DNA of 64,000 bases from Phytophthora sp. 'mugwort' (GCA_033558025.1 JAUCEF010000005.1:6510001-6574000), one strand, 5' to 3'. Shown: positions 32,497 through 43,559, counted from the stretch's first letter. A program made the numbers and translations. The notes: generated from the letters alone by a model not told the origin.

Positions 32497-34994
32497 ATGG
32501 CCGTGAGAGGTTCTGATGCTAACGCCGTCCCCGTGGCGCAGACGCCAGCGGAGATCAGGAAAGCCACTGGCGGGCGAGACGTCCCTGAGTTCATACCCGC
32601 GCCACCAGCCAAGAAGAGGAAGCGGCGCGACAACATGCCGCGCATCTGGCTCCGCTTGGAGCTGTTCGAGCTCGGCCTCGTGCCGCTACCGTCCAAGTAC
32701 GCGACCTCGCTCACACTGGGCAATGTAAAAAAAGCGCTAGATGCACTACACAACAAGTTCCAGGCGGTTATTGGAGAGGCCGACGTGGCAGCCGGAGATG
32801 ACGCCGTCATGCTGGACACAGAGGGATCCTTCACCGAAAGTGATAACTTGAATTTCGTCACGTTCGCGGCCTGGAAAGACGCGGTGGAAAGTATCTTTCA
32901 GTGGAGAGAGCAGGACTACAAAGCCTTCTGGCTGCTACTCGTGCAATTTCACCGCATGATCCCCATCAAGAACGATACAGTGGACACCTTCGCTCCACTG
33001 GATGTCGAGCAGTGCTTAGAGAGAGAGGAAGTGCAAGTTTTTAAGATGGTCATTTTCCTCTTCATTCAGACTGTCAAGCCGCACTCCTGGAGGGCGAAAT
33101 ACTCGCTGGACTCGTATAATGCAGTGTGGTACCGTGAACATGCTGAAAGTTTGGCTGCGGCGGCAGCACTGGAAACTGCGGGTGCTGTGGCTGCTGCTTC
33201 AGCGCCAAAGTCGCCAATTTTAGCCGCTGTTGGGTCCCCGCTGATGAGAGGGAGTGCTAGTCCGCCACCCCCGCAATCTCCACACACGGTGGGCATGCCA
33301 GACCGCTCAACTGCTGATTCCTACTACCTGGCATTTGTACGCGAAAAACTGGAAGATTTGTTTGGACTGCTTTACCCGTCAGTGGACCTGAAGGATGAGT
33401 CGTCGACGGTCGTTAGCGCAGATCAAATTGACTTGTTGGGTTTCTTGCTGTGCTTGGGAGATGCCAGTCTCGTTGACAAGAACCTCAAGCTGAGCTCATG
33501 CTATCCGACATGGGAACAGTCTGATAATGGCGATGCTATGACAGAGGCCGATGCAGCTCAAGAATTTGCACCTCACGTGGAGAATGGAGCCAAGGTTTGT
33601 CGGTTTTACAAGCTCAACCTGTCGTTGAATGAGAAAATGTACCCTCCAGTGGGGTTTTGTGTGGCTCCTCCCACAACGGCTCACAACAACCTCTCAACCC
33701 CTTCACCTCCTGCCTTCTCGTTAAACGGTCCGTTGCTCCATGCTCTACAGTGGGCATTTTATGATTCAATACTGACGTATGTGTGCTATGTTCGTGTCTT
33801 GTATAGATGATTTCTCATTGGATGGAACTGCAGACATATCTGCACCACAGGAAGAGACGGCAGGCCGTCCAACAATTCTATCACAACTCGTGAAGACTAC
33901 CGTGATCAAGCGCGCGGACGAGTTCGGAGTGTCTGAAGACAGTGGTCAACGCCCGGATGTCATCATTTTCTCCTGCCAAGACTCGTTCATCTACCTCCTG
34001 GGACCTGTTCGATATCCTTTCAACTGTTATGCATTGATTACGTGGGCACAGGCGTATATTTCCCAGCCATGCTGCATATGACGACGCTACTAAGTTCCGC
34101 CAAAGTTATCCTTAACCATATTTTGTTCTGGCTAACACGAATGTGACGATTTCAGCCTGCAAGAACTGCCGTATCGTTATGGCGCCGAACACGGGAATTT
34201 TGTCGATGGAGCGGTGTGAGAATGTGCAACTTACTTCACTCTCTGGCCTCATCCGCGTCAGGTACGAAGCGGGCAGCAACGTTTTCTGTGCCGTCTACGA
34301 CGCTTTGCTCTCACTAACGATGCTATTCATTACTCTGTGCACATTTTGCCTTGTAGCAACTGCCTCGATACTCGTCTCAATGTGTACACGTTGTCTCCGA
34401 TTATTATCAGCGGTGAAAATGTCGGCGTGATTTTAGGACCTTACAACACCAAGTACTCCGGTTTAAAACAGCAGTTATCCACCGTTCCATTCTTGTGTAA
34501 TGCTGAGTCACAAGGCAGCTGGAACAAGTTCCTAGATCTGGACAGCGAAAAAGGTATTTCCGCACTTGTTACAACTGGGTTGATGTTAATGTTCACGTAT
34601 ACCCTGTACTATGTTTTTTTCTTCTTCTGGCTTTACAGACAGTATGGCCGATACCGACAAGCCTCCGGTTTCCATTCAAGTGCCCGAGACTTTCCGCGAT
34701 GTTTGCGTTCCAGTGAAGCCGGCAGTAGGAGCAGGTCCCGCCGAGCGGCCATTCCCGATCCCTCCCGAGTATGTGGCCGCGGTGAGGAAACAATACGAGA
34801 CGGTTGAGTCGCTGCGCCAACTAGTGACCAGCGACGAGTTCGACCTCACGAAGAAACGGACGATGGAGGTGGTGATTCAGATCAAGTTCAAGGAGTGGCT
34901 CTCGTCTACGAGCAATGTGCGGCAGATTCTGGACCTCGTGCATCTCGATCGCGCAAACGGAGGCTGCGGTGAGGCCGCTAGCAGGGAGTCGTAG
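32497..34994 (+). CDS. TBCC-domain protein, TBCCD1-like, five exons
   Basis: Proposed exons 32497-33780, 33851-34025, 34156-34261, 34357-34553, 34639-34994 (introns of 70, 130, 95 and 85 bp, all GT...AG). The phases agree and the sum is 2118 nt, 705 residues. The first junction is the least certain, because a stronger-looking donor at 33777 gives a stop. The N-terminal half carries a TBCCD1-like region (MPRIWLRLELFELGLVPLPS) with an Ala/Pro-rich insert (about residues 225-270). The TBCC beta-helix starts at CQDSFIYLLGPVR and continues through CKNCRIVMAP, MERCENVQLTSLSG and YTLSPIIISGENVGVILGPY. The C-terminal helix (VIQIKFKEWLSSTSNVRQILDLV) matches TBCCD1. Human TBCCD1 is a centrosomal protein affecting Golgi and centrosome position. 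The catalytic Arg finger of RP2/TBCC is not apparent, as in TBCCD1. Confidence 0.82.
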
Positions 34995-35546
34995 CGTCAG
35001 CAGCAGATAGCAGCAATACCGAGAAATGCGAGCGCGTAAATACCGACGACTATACTAGATAGAGATCTTTCCCATTGCCGCACACATACTGACAACCCCC
35101 TCAAGGAGATGGTCCAAAAACCTATTGACGTTGACGAAATTCAATGATTATTGCAGTTGTTTCTGAAGTTTATAAATCTGTTTCAGGATTTGCTTCTTCA
35201 TTTGACAACGTGAAGTTGAAGTGAGGTTAGCTATGATTGGTCAATTAATAAGACAACGAATCAGAGCCCGTCAAGGCATGTGCGCCACGTTCCGACACGC
35301 ATCCTGCACAACACGCGGATCCCGCGGGCTGGGCGCCAATTTGTGGCTCTATGGCCTTCGTCGAGGTCATCCCGCCTCGCTCGTATCGTCCCCTTCTCCA
35401 CTGCTTCCCTTATCCATCCATCTCCTGTGACTGCAGCCAAGTACCCTTTGTTCTTGCTCCTCATTCCTGCATTTGCTCGCTGGCGCGCACTTCTCAACAC
35501 AAGTCCGTCCCAGTCCAGTAATCCCCACTCCCTTCTACACATCAAG
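34995..35546. other. Intergenic region and 5' leader of the methionine synthase gene
   Basis: No gene. The frame of the methionine synthase is open for 89 codons upstream of its ATG but contains no ATG, so it is read as leader. An initiator-like element is listed separately. Confidence 0.5.
35461..35474 (+). promoter_or_regulatory. Possible oomycete initiator-type promoter element
   Basis: TCATTCCTGCATTT followed by a C/T-rich stretch lies about 75 bp before the ATG of the methionine synthase gene. The oomycete Inr consensus is close to TCATTYYNCAWTTT. The match here needs one extra base. Position and composition are right, but the call is tentative. Confidence 0.4.
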
Positions 35547-37850
35547 ATGGTCGCCGTCGATAGCGCAACACTGGGTTTCCCTCGTATGGGCCCTAACCGT
35601 GAGCTCAAGTTTGCACTAGAGAAGTTCTGGCGCAACAAGATCAGCGAAGAGGAGCTCTACAAAGTGGCCCACTCTGTAGAGGAGGCCAACTGGCACAAGC
35701 AGCTTGACGCCGGCGTAAGCCGCGTGGGCGTTGGCCTCTTCTCGTTCTACGACCACGTGCTGGACTGGACCTACTATCTGGGTCTGGCCCCGGAGCGCTT
35801 CGCTAAGGTGCCCGCCGGTCTGTCGCAATATTTCGCCATGGCCCGCGGCGTCGACGGCATCCCCGCTCTCGATATGACCAAGTGGTTTGACTCCAACTAC
35901 CATTACGAGGTGCCCGAGCTTAACGCAAAGTCCACGCCTAAGGCCAACTTCAGCTCGTACTTGGCTAGCATCAAGCGTGCTTTGGCCGTGGTGGGCCCCA
36001 ACAAGACGGTCCCGATCATTCTGGGCCCTCTGACCTACCTCGCCCTCAGCAAGTATGACAGTGTTACACTCGACGAGCTGCTGGTCAAGGTTCTGCCGCT
36101 TTACACTGCGCTCCTTAGCGAGCTTGCGAGCCTCGGCGTACAGGAAGTGCAGGTGCACGAGCCTTCGCTTGTCGGTCCTCAGGCTGACCAGCTTGCCAAG
36201 CACTTGGCTACAGTGTACGGCTCTAAGGACCAGAAGGGTGCCATCCAGCACGATAACATCGCCATCAACCTGGCCACATACTTCGAAGAGGTCAACCACG
36301 ACGTGTACCAGTGGTTCGCCTCGTCGCCTGTGTCCGCCATCTCGCTTGATTTCACCCGTGGCGACAACCTGTCGGTGCTGCAGAAGTTCGGCTTCCCCGC
36401 TGGCAAGCGCCTTGGTGCCGGTCTGATTGACGGACGCAGTGTGTGGAAGTTCAGCCCCGAAACGATCCTTGCTCAGGTCGCTGAGATCAAGAAGGTACTC
36501 GCCGCCTCAGAGAACGCAGCGCTTACCATTCAGACGAGCTCATCGCTGCAGCACGTGCCGTACACGACGGAGTGCGAGAAGGCTTTGAACGCCGGCGAGA
36601 CTGACGGTCTTCTGGATGTTCTCAGCTTCGCTTATGAGAAGCTAGCGGAGCTCGAAATTGTCAAGAAGATTGCCGAGATCGGCGAGGCAGCTGCTAAGGC
36701 CGAGGTCGACGCTGCCAAGAAGGCCTGGACTGTGTACTACGAGAAGAACCCGGCCAAGGACGCTGTGCAGTCTCGTCTCGCCGCTGTGACGGAGACCGAC
36801 TTCAAGCGTCCTTCGCCGTTCGCTGAACGCCGCCCTTCGCAGCTTAAGGGACTACCGGTGCTGCCTACTACCACCATCGGCTCGTTCCCGCAGACCGCAC
36901 AGATCCGCGCTCTGCGTCGCAAGCTCAAGGCCGGCGACATCTCGCTCGAACATTACCGGGCCAAGATTGACGAGCAGATTGCTTACAACATTGGTATCCA
37001 GGAGGCATTGGGCCTGGACATCTTGGTCCATGGCGAACCTGAGCGTACCGACATGGTTGAGTACTTTGCTGAGAAGCTGAATGGCTTTGCATTCACGCAG
37101 AATGGCTGGGTGCAGAGCTACGGCTCGCGTTGCGTACGTCCTCCGATCATCTTTGCCGACCTTGAGCGTCCGGCCGATATGACAGTGCGTGAGTTCGTCG
37201 TTGCGCAGTCTTTCACCTCGAAGCCAGTGAAGGGTATGCTTACGGGTCCCGTGACGATCCTCAACTGGTCGTTCCCCCGCAAAGACATCAGTCGTAAGGA
37301 CCAAGCTTTCCAGCTTGCTCTGTGTCTGCGTGACGAGGTTGCCGACCTCGAGACTGCAAAGTGCGTCGTCATCCAGGTCGACGAGCCCGCACTTCGTGAG
37401 GGTATGCCGCTTAAGCCTACAAAGAAGGACGAGTACCTGAACTGGGCTGTGGATGCTTTCCGTCTCTCAACGGCCGTCGCCAAGAACGAAACCTCAATCC
37501 ACACTCACATGTGCTACTGCGAGTTCTCGGACTGCATGCACGCTATTGACGCTATTGATGCCGATGTTAACTCGATCGAGAACGCTCGCTCGGATGACGA
37601 GACTATTCGTTCGTTCAAGGCTATCGGCTACAAGCGTGACCTGGGTCCAGGCACGTACGACATTCACTCACCTGTGGTGCCACCTAAGGAGGAGATTGTC
37701 AAGAAGCTTAAAAGCTTCCTGAACCTCCTGCCCGCTGAGCAAGTCGTTGTGAACCCGGACTGCGGTCTGAAGACTCGCAAGTGGCCTGAGACCATCGCTG
37801 CCCTGCGCAACATGGTGGACGCTACTCGTGAGGTTCGTGCTTCTCTGTAA
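35547..37850 (+). CDS. metE: Cobalamin-independent methionine synthase
   Basis: A single-exon 767-residue protein, close to the usual length (about 755-765). It transfers a methyl group from 5-methyltetrahydrofolate (polyglutamate) to homocysteine, the last step of methionine synthesis, presumably in the cytosol. The start is the ATG at 35547 in good context (AAGATGG). The N-terminal half begins with the conserved LGFPRMGPNRELKFALE. The C-terminal half begins at LPTTTIGSFPQTAQIR and has the zinc ligands His654 and Cys656 (THMCYC) and Cys739 (NPDCGLKTR), with Glu497 in HGEPERTDMVEYF. All catalytic residues appear intact. Codon use is strongly biased to C/G-ending and preferred codons, as expected of a highly expressed housekeeping gene. 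Yeast MET6 is the orthologue. Confidence 0.97.
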   Translation: MVAVDSATLGFPRMGPNRELKFALEKFWRNKISEEELYKVAHSVEEANWHKQLDAGVSRVGVGLFSFYDHVLDWTYYLGLAPERFAKVPAGLSQYFAMARGVDGIPALDMTKWFDSNYHYEVPELNAKSTPKANFSSYLASIKRALAVVGPNKTVPIILGPLTYLALSKYDSVTLDELLVKVLPLYTALLSELASLGVQEVQVHEPSLVGPQADQLAKHLATVYGSKDQKGAIQHDNIAINLATYFEEVNHDVYQWFASSPVSAISLDFTRGDNLSVLQKFGFPAGKRLGAGLIDGRSVWKFSPETILAQVAEIKKVLAASENAALTIQTSSSLQHVPYTTECEKALNAGETDGLLDVLSFAYEKLAELEIVKKIAEIGEAAAKAEVDAAKKAWTVYYEKNPAKDAVQSRLAAVTETDFKRPSPFAERRPSQLKGLPVLPTTTIGSFPQTAQIRALRRKLKAGDISLEHYRAKIDEQIAYNIGIQEALGLDILVHGEPERTDMVEYFAEKLNGFAFTQNGWVQSYGSRCVRPPIIFADLERPADMTVREFVVAQSFTSKPVKGMLTGPVTILNWSFPRKDISRKDQAFQLALCLRDEVADLETAKCVVIQVDEPALREGMPLKPTKKDEYLNWAVDAFRLSTAVAKNETSIHTHMCYCEFSDCMHAIDAIDADVNSIENARSDDETIRSFKAIGYKRDLGPGTYDIHSPVVPPKEEIVKKLKSFLNLLPAEQVVVNPDCGLKTRKWPETIAALRNMVDATREVRASL

Positions 37851-38108
37851 GCACCTTCACCGACCATTTTGGAAGAAACCAAAAAACTCGCTCTGCGTCT
37901 TTTTCATCGATGAATTTGTGCGCCAAGACGTTGAGGTAACTACTCAGCGTCTTCGCTCACTTGACATGTCTTGAGCACGAAGTGCAGGCATGGCCAAGCT
38001 GCCGAGATCATAGTTAGCAGGATGTCTCGCCACCTTGGATGATCTGAAAAAATAAAGTTTTGGTTTTCACTGTTTGCAATTATCGCCCTTGTACTGCTGA
38101 TAGGACTA

Positions 38109-38318
38109 CAGTCCGCGACAGTGGTATATGAACACCATCGGTCCCTCCAGTTCTTTTTTTATCAAATTGTGTTTTCATTCGCTGAAATTACCCTGGATTA
38201 TAACGAATTGCCAGATCTGTCGATTGCACCAACTTTTGATGCTGAGTTTCACCTGGTTTTGAAAAACGATGAGGAATATTACTTCACGAGGTGCGACACA
38301 ATATATGAACATAACTTC
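38109..38318 (+). repeat. Left terminal inverted repeat of Tc1-like element
   Basis: About 210 bp, reverse complement of 39464-39668 with few differences (for example GGTATATG against GATATATG, and a 6-base indel at AACGATGAGG). Confidence 0.92.
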
Positions 38319-38354
38319 CACATGACCGAAACATTTGTTTTAAAGCATTATGGA

Positions 38355-39346
38355 TGCGATTCGCGCGTTGCTAATACGACATATATGCTCCCCGGCATAC
38401 TAATACCCGGATACAGCGTTTGCGCATTGATAGGGTCAGATCTGTGACCTTGGGAGGAATTGCAGCCCATGCCGCCAAAACCGCTTTCTTCAGCTCGTCT
38501 TTCGTTTTGTACCAGCCTTCGTAAATTTGCATGGTCATGATGCCCCATATATTCTCAATAGGATTGAAGTCTGGGGACAAACCTGGCCAATCCATAACGT
38601 CGATCCCTTGGCCTGAAGCTAGTTCATCGTGTAGCGGGATTTGTGGATGGCCGCATTGTCTTGATGAAAAAAATTGTTTTCCGCATCGATGAACGGTTGC
38701 AAGTGCGTGTGTAGGGTGCTCACATACTTGATGGAGTCTTGGCTGCCATCCACGAACTTCAATTCATACTTGGTGTCCGCACGAAATGCTCCCCAATCAT
38801 GACACACCGCCACCAGTATGACGACGGACGTTGAGCTCCTTAGGGCGACGCGTGTCGATCCATTCGTAGCGCATGTCATCCGGGCCACCCAGGTTCCACT
38901 TCTTCTCATCGCTGAACGCCACTTGACACCACGCTTCGTCATCCTTGAGGCCCATACGCTCGGCACACTTGACCCTTGCTTCTCGGTGGCGCTTCGTCAA
39001 CGCTAGAGCGGCACCACGCTTCTTGTACTTGAGCCTGCTCACCGACTGATCACGCGCTGAATCGTACGCACGCTGTGCACCAACTTGAGCTTCTCTTCAC
39101 TTTTTTTTGCCGTCAAACGGAGCACGGACACACAGCGGATGATATGCCGCTTCTCACGCGCGGTCACTTTCGACACGCTTCCAAGCCGTTTCTTGGGCTG
39201 AAAATTGGCAGGCGCCTTCAACACATTCTGCACGGCACCGACAGAGCGTGTGAGCACCTGTGCGATGCCCCGGACCGAAAACCGCGCAGTGAGAGCGTCC
39301 GAATTGACTCGCTTTCTTTGTCGGACAGATGCGAAGCTCGTGCCAT
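38355..39346 (-). pseudogene. Tc1-like DDE transposase, multiply frameshifted
   Basis: The probable start is MARASHLSDKES at 39346. In order: paired helix-turn-helix region (VLTRSVGAVQNVLKAP), first catalytic Asp in AFSDEKKWNLGGPD, second in FFHQDNAAIHKS, and Glu in LSPDFNPIENIWG. The first motif also has the HRE... RVKCAERM-type lead-in. The pieces are in at least four frames, so the gene is dead. The second Asp and the Glu are close to 34 residues apart by eye, the Tc1 spacing, but a frameshift between them prevents an exact count. Confidence 0.9.
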
Positions 39347-39463
39347 CGTTGGCGAATTGAAAAGTGGCGCCACGATTGGTGAGATAACCGTCTGTATAGT
39401 AAACACATTAACAACGCGTGGTGAGGGTTGTGGATCAAACTTACGCAAACTTTCCGCAAACCC

Positions 39464-39668
39464 GAAGTTATGTTCATATAGTGTGTCGCACCTCGTGAAG
39501 TAATATTTCTCATTTTCAAAACCAGGTGGAATTCAGCATCAAAAGTTGGTGCAATCGACAGATCTGGTAATTCGTTATAATCCAGGGTAATTTCAGCGAA
39601 TGAAAACACAATTTGATAAAAAAGAACTGGAGAGACCGATGGTGTTCATATATCACTGTCGCGGACTG
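39464..39668 (-). repeat. Right terminal inverted repeat of Tc1-like element
   Basis: About 205 bp, reverse complement of 38109-38318, ending CGGACTG before the TA duplication. Confidence 0.92.
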
Positions 39669-39835
39669 TAGTAAGTGTTGTTAGATCTGCGGCGATGGAT
39701 GACTAGATTGGGTAGTACATGTACTTCGGAGTTCAACAGTAGTAATACTACATGTAATTTGCGAATTGATGATGAACTTAACTGGATGTTACTGGAGCTT
39801 CTAATAGATAAGAGTGGATTAAATTGGTTTTATAT

Positions 39836-40750
39836 CTAACTCGAACGCAGCAAATAGATGACTACCAACACAACGAGCCACGCTGAAATTCCCCTACTAA
39901 TAGTACTAGAGCTGCTAATGCTCTGTCCAGGGGTTCGTGAGTCCTCTATCCTGGAGGTAATAGAATCGGAAGAGGAATTGGATGACGCGTAGTATGTGCC
40001 GATGACCTGCAAGTCGGTGCTCAGTAACAGTTGACCGGTAATACTCGCCGTGGCGGTTGTATCGATGGTCTCGCCCTCGATGTTCCAACTCAAAGACGAC
40101 GCCCCGCTCGTGGCAAAGTACGAGGCCGATCCGTCTCCGTCACGAAGAGCCAAGTTGTAGGCCTTTCGAACGGCGATCGCTGCATTGACGTCCGCTTCTG
40201 TCGGAGCTTCCCCTGAAGTATTAGCAAGCTGGAGGATTGTCTCCGCTGTTGTTCGGATGTAGACGTTGGCGTCGACGCATTCTCGGAGCTGCACGAGTAG
40301 CACCGCGCGAAAATAGTAACCGCACTGGCTCACGGCACTCATAGCCACCATTTGAGCGTAACTGAGCTCTCCGTTGAAAGGAAACGCGTACGAACTGACT
40401 CCAGCCGAGCTGGTACACCCCGTCAACAGGTACGGGTTCTTCTCGTTGAGTTTGGCGAGCCGTGCTACTTCATCGCCGCTGCAAATGTATGCCGTGTCCG
40501 TAGTAGTTGATGAAGTAGTAGTAGTAGTAGTAGTAGTTGATGAGCCAGCAGCCGCCACGGTTCCTATCGGCGTCTTTTGTACTTCAGCGCTAGCTGAGGA
40601 ATTCGTTGCGGTCGGAGTCGTCGTTGTCACGATCGGAGCTGCTGTCGAGGATGTCAGCGCTTTCGTCGTGCTGTTCGAGCTGCGGGCGTGCGCTACCTGA
40701 CTGATCACCAGGACGTACCACAACACCATCACTATTCGCCTGCTACTCAT
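39836..40750 (-). CDS. Secreted, probably GPI-anchored Ser/Thr-rich protein
   Basis: 304 residues from the ATG at 40750. The N-terminus is a classical signal peptide (RRIVMVLWYVLVISQVAHA). A Thr/Ser/Ala-rich linker follows, including a run of Thr encoded by a trinucleotide repeat near 40505-40545. A globular part of about 130 residues has Cys in CSGDE, LTGCTSS, SQCGYY and REC; the last two are 14 residues apart. It ends in a Ser-rich stretch and a hydrophobic tail (AWLVVLVVIYLLRSS), the pattern of a GPI-anchor signal. This overall layout recalls oomycete elicitin-like cell-surface proteins, and the C-x14-C spacing occurs in elicitins, but only four Cys are seen instead of six, so I do not assign the family. 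An in-frame ATG at 40951 would add a second hydrophobic segment and is less likely. Confidence 0.75.
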   Translation of the reverse strand: MSSRRIVMVLWYVLVISQVAHARSSNSTTKALTSSTAAPIVTTTTPTATNSSASAEVQKTPIGTVAAAGSSTTTTTTTTSSTTTDTAYICSGDEVARLAKLNEKNPYLLTGCTSSAGVSSYAFPFNGELSYAQMVAMSAVSQCGYYFRAVLLVQLRECVDANVYIRTTAETILQLANTSGEAPTEADVNAAIAVRKAYNLALRDGDGSASYFATSGASSLSWNIEGETIDTTATASITGQLLLSTDLQVIGTYYASSNSSSDSITSRIEDSRTPGQSISSSSTISRGISAWLVVLVVIYLLRSS

Positions 40751-42356
40751 GCTGTATCGTGTCCTAATAACGGAAAATGCCAGAAATCGATCGACGTTCT
40801 CCTGGACGGTGAAAGCTGAAATGGTTGGGGTGCCACGCTGCACTCGTGACTCACGGCGGACAAGTGAACGAAACAGCAGGGTCGGTAGAAGTAAGACGGA
40901 CAGTGACAGCTTGAGATAGAGAGCCCGCTGCAGCGTTTCTCCTGTCAGCATTTCGCCACATGGCGACACCAACGTTCAGATGCATGCACTTGACAGCATC
41001 AACGCGTTGTCGGGAGTTGAAGTGAAAGAGAAAAAGTCTGGCAGCACGTTCGGTGAATCGTCTGTCGAGCTTGAGCTAGCACACGAAGGCTCATTCCTAC
41101 CAGACTCGAAACGCTCTCGTCGTCCCTGAGGAGACTTCAATGGAGCCGCTCAGTCCGATCCTCGACTGGAGCCGGGATCGTTGCACCCAGACACATGGGA
41201 TTAATTTCCCAGATTTGAATCAGTTGATCGACTCGAGGTGGGACCCGTAATTCTATGTACAGCGCGAATGGTTGCTTTTGACAGGTACAGAAAGAAGTAC
41301 ATCCTCTCTGGGGCGTGGGAATGCATGATGCTCTCCCGCTGGTAGTGGTGGGCCACTGCGCAAATGTTCGTGCCATCAGTGATCGATGCTTAGAGAAAGC
41401 AACGTACGGTACGACTACCCCACCGTCTCAAGACAGTACATAATGATCACTACAAAAAATTAAGAAGTAACCAGCTAAGTGGAACAATACCCCACTACTG
41501 AGACAAAAGCTCGTGCCTACTTGAGTACGCACCAGGAATTGGGTATCTGTAGGCAACAAGACAACATGCTTGACTAACGGATGATATTGGGAACCCTTGG
41601 GTGAGGTCACCCTAATCGGTGTCTAGATGCAGGAAGAGGAACCACTTCGGACCAGAGTGTGCAGTCCAATCTGCTCAACCGATACATCATATTGTTCACA
41701 CTGCTCACCCTTTGATAACTATATGTACTCTACACTTATATAGACGCTCAACAAGGAGGGAATACAGTATGAACACAAACACGGTTATGAAATTTAGGAG
41801 TGTTTGATCAAGCGGGTATGTTGCTAACGATACAAGTACCGCAGCGTATCCGCTATGAACGAAATCCCACTCCTACACTCGTTATCTAACGGGTCTCTCA
41901 TTCGGTTAGCCTGTAGCGAGCATTTGGTTGATGACTGGTGAAAATTGCCCGACCGTCGTCTTGCCAATTGTGCAAATACCATTTCGCACGTTTCACCGTT
42001 GATATCCACGCCAACTTCTCCGGTCGTCCTAGGGACAATACCAAACAGGCTCCACCTACTCCGCTAAGAACATCTTGCGAGGCACATTCCACGGCGCTGA
42101 CCGTAATCCAGAACGACGGTTCAATGCGTCTTTGCGTGTTTCTTTCTCTTCAACGGATTACGAAATTTCACGACCATTTTCTCGAAAAGAAAACTACAGT
42201 ATTCTTGTTTCCAAACCGCAATTTTCTCAAAAAGAATACTCCTCATCTATAATCATTTTCTCTCTCATTTGCCCCGCAACTTAATATCCCTGCAACATAA
42301 CCTGCTCTCCCTCTATTATACGTGGCACTGTCAACATCAAAACCCTTCTTGGACCC
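40751..42356. other. Intergenic region, no supported gene
   Basis: It separates the secreted-protein gene (minus) from the GDT1-like gene (plus) and so should contain both promoters. I see short open frames only, none with a recognisable domain. 42150-42300 is A/T- and pyrimidine-rich, as expected upstream of a gene. Confidence 0.45.
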
Positions 42357-43559
42357 ATGCAGCGTCTCTTCCCGTTCGCGGTGGCGCTGTCGCTGCTCGC
42401 CTCCCTGGCTGCGGCCCAGCCGGTCGAGCCGCAGCACGGCGCACAGCACGGTGCGCAGGTCGACGCAGTCGATACGCCGGCACCCGCGGCGAACCCGGTC
42501 GTGCGCTCGACCGCCTTCGAGCGCGCGGACGCGGACCACAACGGCGTCGTCGACCAGCAGGAGTTTGCGACCTTCACGGACTCGGTTAAGGGCGCGCTGG
42601 GCCCGTTCCTGGGTACCTTCCCGGCCGACGCGGCCGCTGCATGGGGTGCACCCAGCGCCCGGCCCAAGCTACGCACAGGCGTGCCGCACAAGTTCTGGTC
42701 CGGGTTCGTGAGCGGCATCCTGACTATCTGGGCCACGGAGATTGGCGACAAGACCTTCTTCATCGCGGCCATCCTGAGCATGAAGAAGGACCGCGTCGTG
42801 GTGTTTGCGGGGGCCATCGGTGCGCTCATCGTGATGACAGTGCTGTCCGTGGTCATGGGCGTCGTGGCCACCAAGTTCCTTCCCCCGAGTCTGACCCACT
42901 ATCTCGGTGGAGTGCTGGTGAGTGACGTGGTGCATAATTACTGAGGGTTCAGGCGAATGAAGACTGATGATGATGCGTGCAGTTTGTGGTGTTCGGAATC
43001 AAGATGCTGTACGACGCAAGGGAGATGAACGCAGCGTAAGGACGGACTGGAGGGTGGAGAGAGAGGAAGTGCTGATGCTGTGGTATTTGATTTTAGGGGC
43101 CCGTCGGATGAACTGAACGAGGTGGAGGAAGAGCTTATGGGCAAGAAGGATGAGGACGCCATCCAGGCAGAGTACGGGTGATGTTTATTCTACGTACGTG
43201 ATGCAGAGATACTGATGCTAATCTCTTGACGCAGACATGTGGAGGAGGGCCACGCCAAGATGGAACACACGACGGACGGCATGATCAAAGTGTTTTCGCA
43301 GACGTTCCTGATGACGTTCCTGGCCGAGTGGGGCGACCGCTCGCAGATCGCGACGGTCACGCTCTCGGCAACCAAGGACGCGTTCGGCGTGACGCTCGGC
43401 GCGATCCTCGGCCACTCGATGTGCACGGGTATCGCCGTCGTGGGCGGCAAGTTCCTGGCCACGCGCATCTCGGAGCGGACCGTGACGCTTATAGGTGGCG
43501 TCCTCTTTGTGCTGTTTGCGCTGCACTCATTCGTCACCGGTCCCAGCGTGGCGGAGTAG
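42357..43559 (+). CDS. GDT1/TMEM165 (UPF0016) cation transporter with EF-hand loop
   Basis: Exons 42357-42917, 42983-43035, 43097-43177, 43235-43559. The phases agree, giving 339 residues. An N-terminal signal peptide (MQRLFPFAVALSLLASLAAA) is followed by a canonical 12-residue EF-hand loop at about 58-69 (DADHNGVVDQQE), which is not a standard part of the family. The two family signatures are present: EIGDKT (Glu128) and EWGDRS (Glu263), each in a hydrophobic repeat of three segments, separated by an acidic loop (ELNEVEEELMGKKDEDA). GDT1/TMEM165 proteins move Ca2+ and Mn2+ into the Golgi lumen (with proton exchange) and support glycosylation. The same role is inferred here. The stop is 112 bp from the stop of the convergent IP3-receptor-like gene. 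Confidence 0.9.

Larger units (their letters stand above)
38109..39668 (-). mobile_element. Tc1/mariner-family transposon with long inverted repeats
   Basis: The element is flanked by the dinucleotide TA on both sides (38107-38108 and 39669-39670), the target duplication of the Tc1/mariner superfamily. The ends CAGTCCGCGACAG are part of inverted repeats of about 205-210 bp. Between them lies a decayed DDE transposase on the minus strand. Total length is about 1.56 kb. Confidence 0.92.

Noticed and set aside
35280..35546. N-terminal extension (organelle presequence) of the methionine synthase
   Set aside because: The frame is open and Arg/Ser-rich, but it contains no ATG upstream of 35547, and the protein from 35547 already begins at the conserved N-terminus.
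39836..40750. Elicitin assignment
   Set aside because: Only four cysteines are present in the compact domain and the C-x4-C pair is missing. Resemblance is limited to layout and one spacing.
40751..40951. Start of the secreted-protein gene at the upstream ATG (40951)
   Set aside because: It would place a second hydrophobic segment and a basic stretch before the good signal peptide that begins at 40750.
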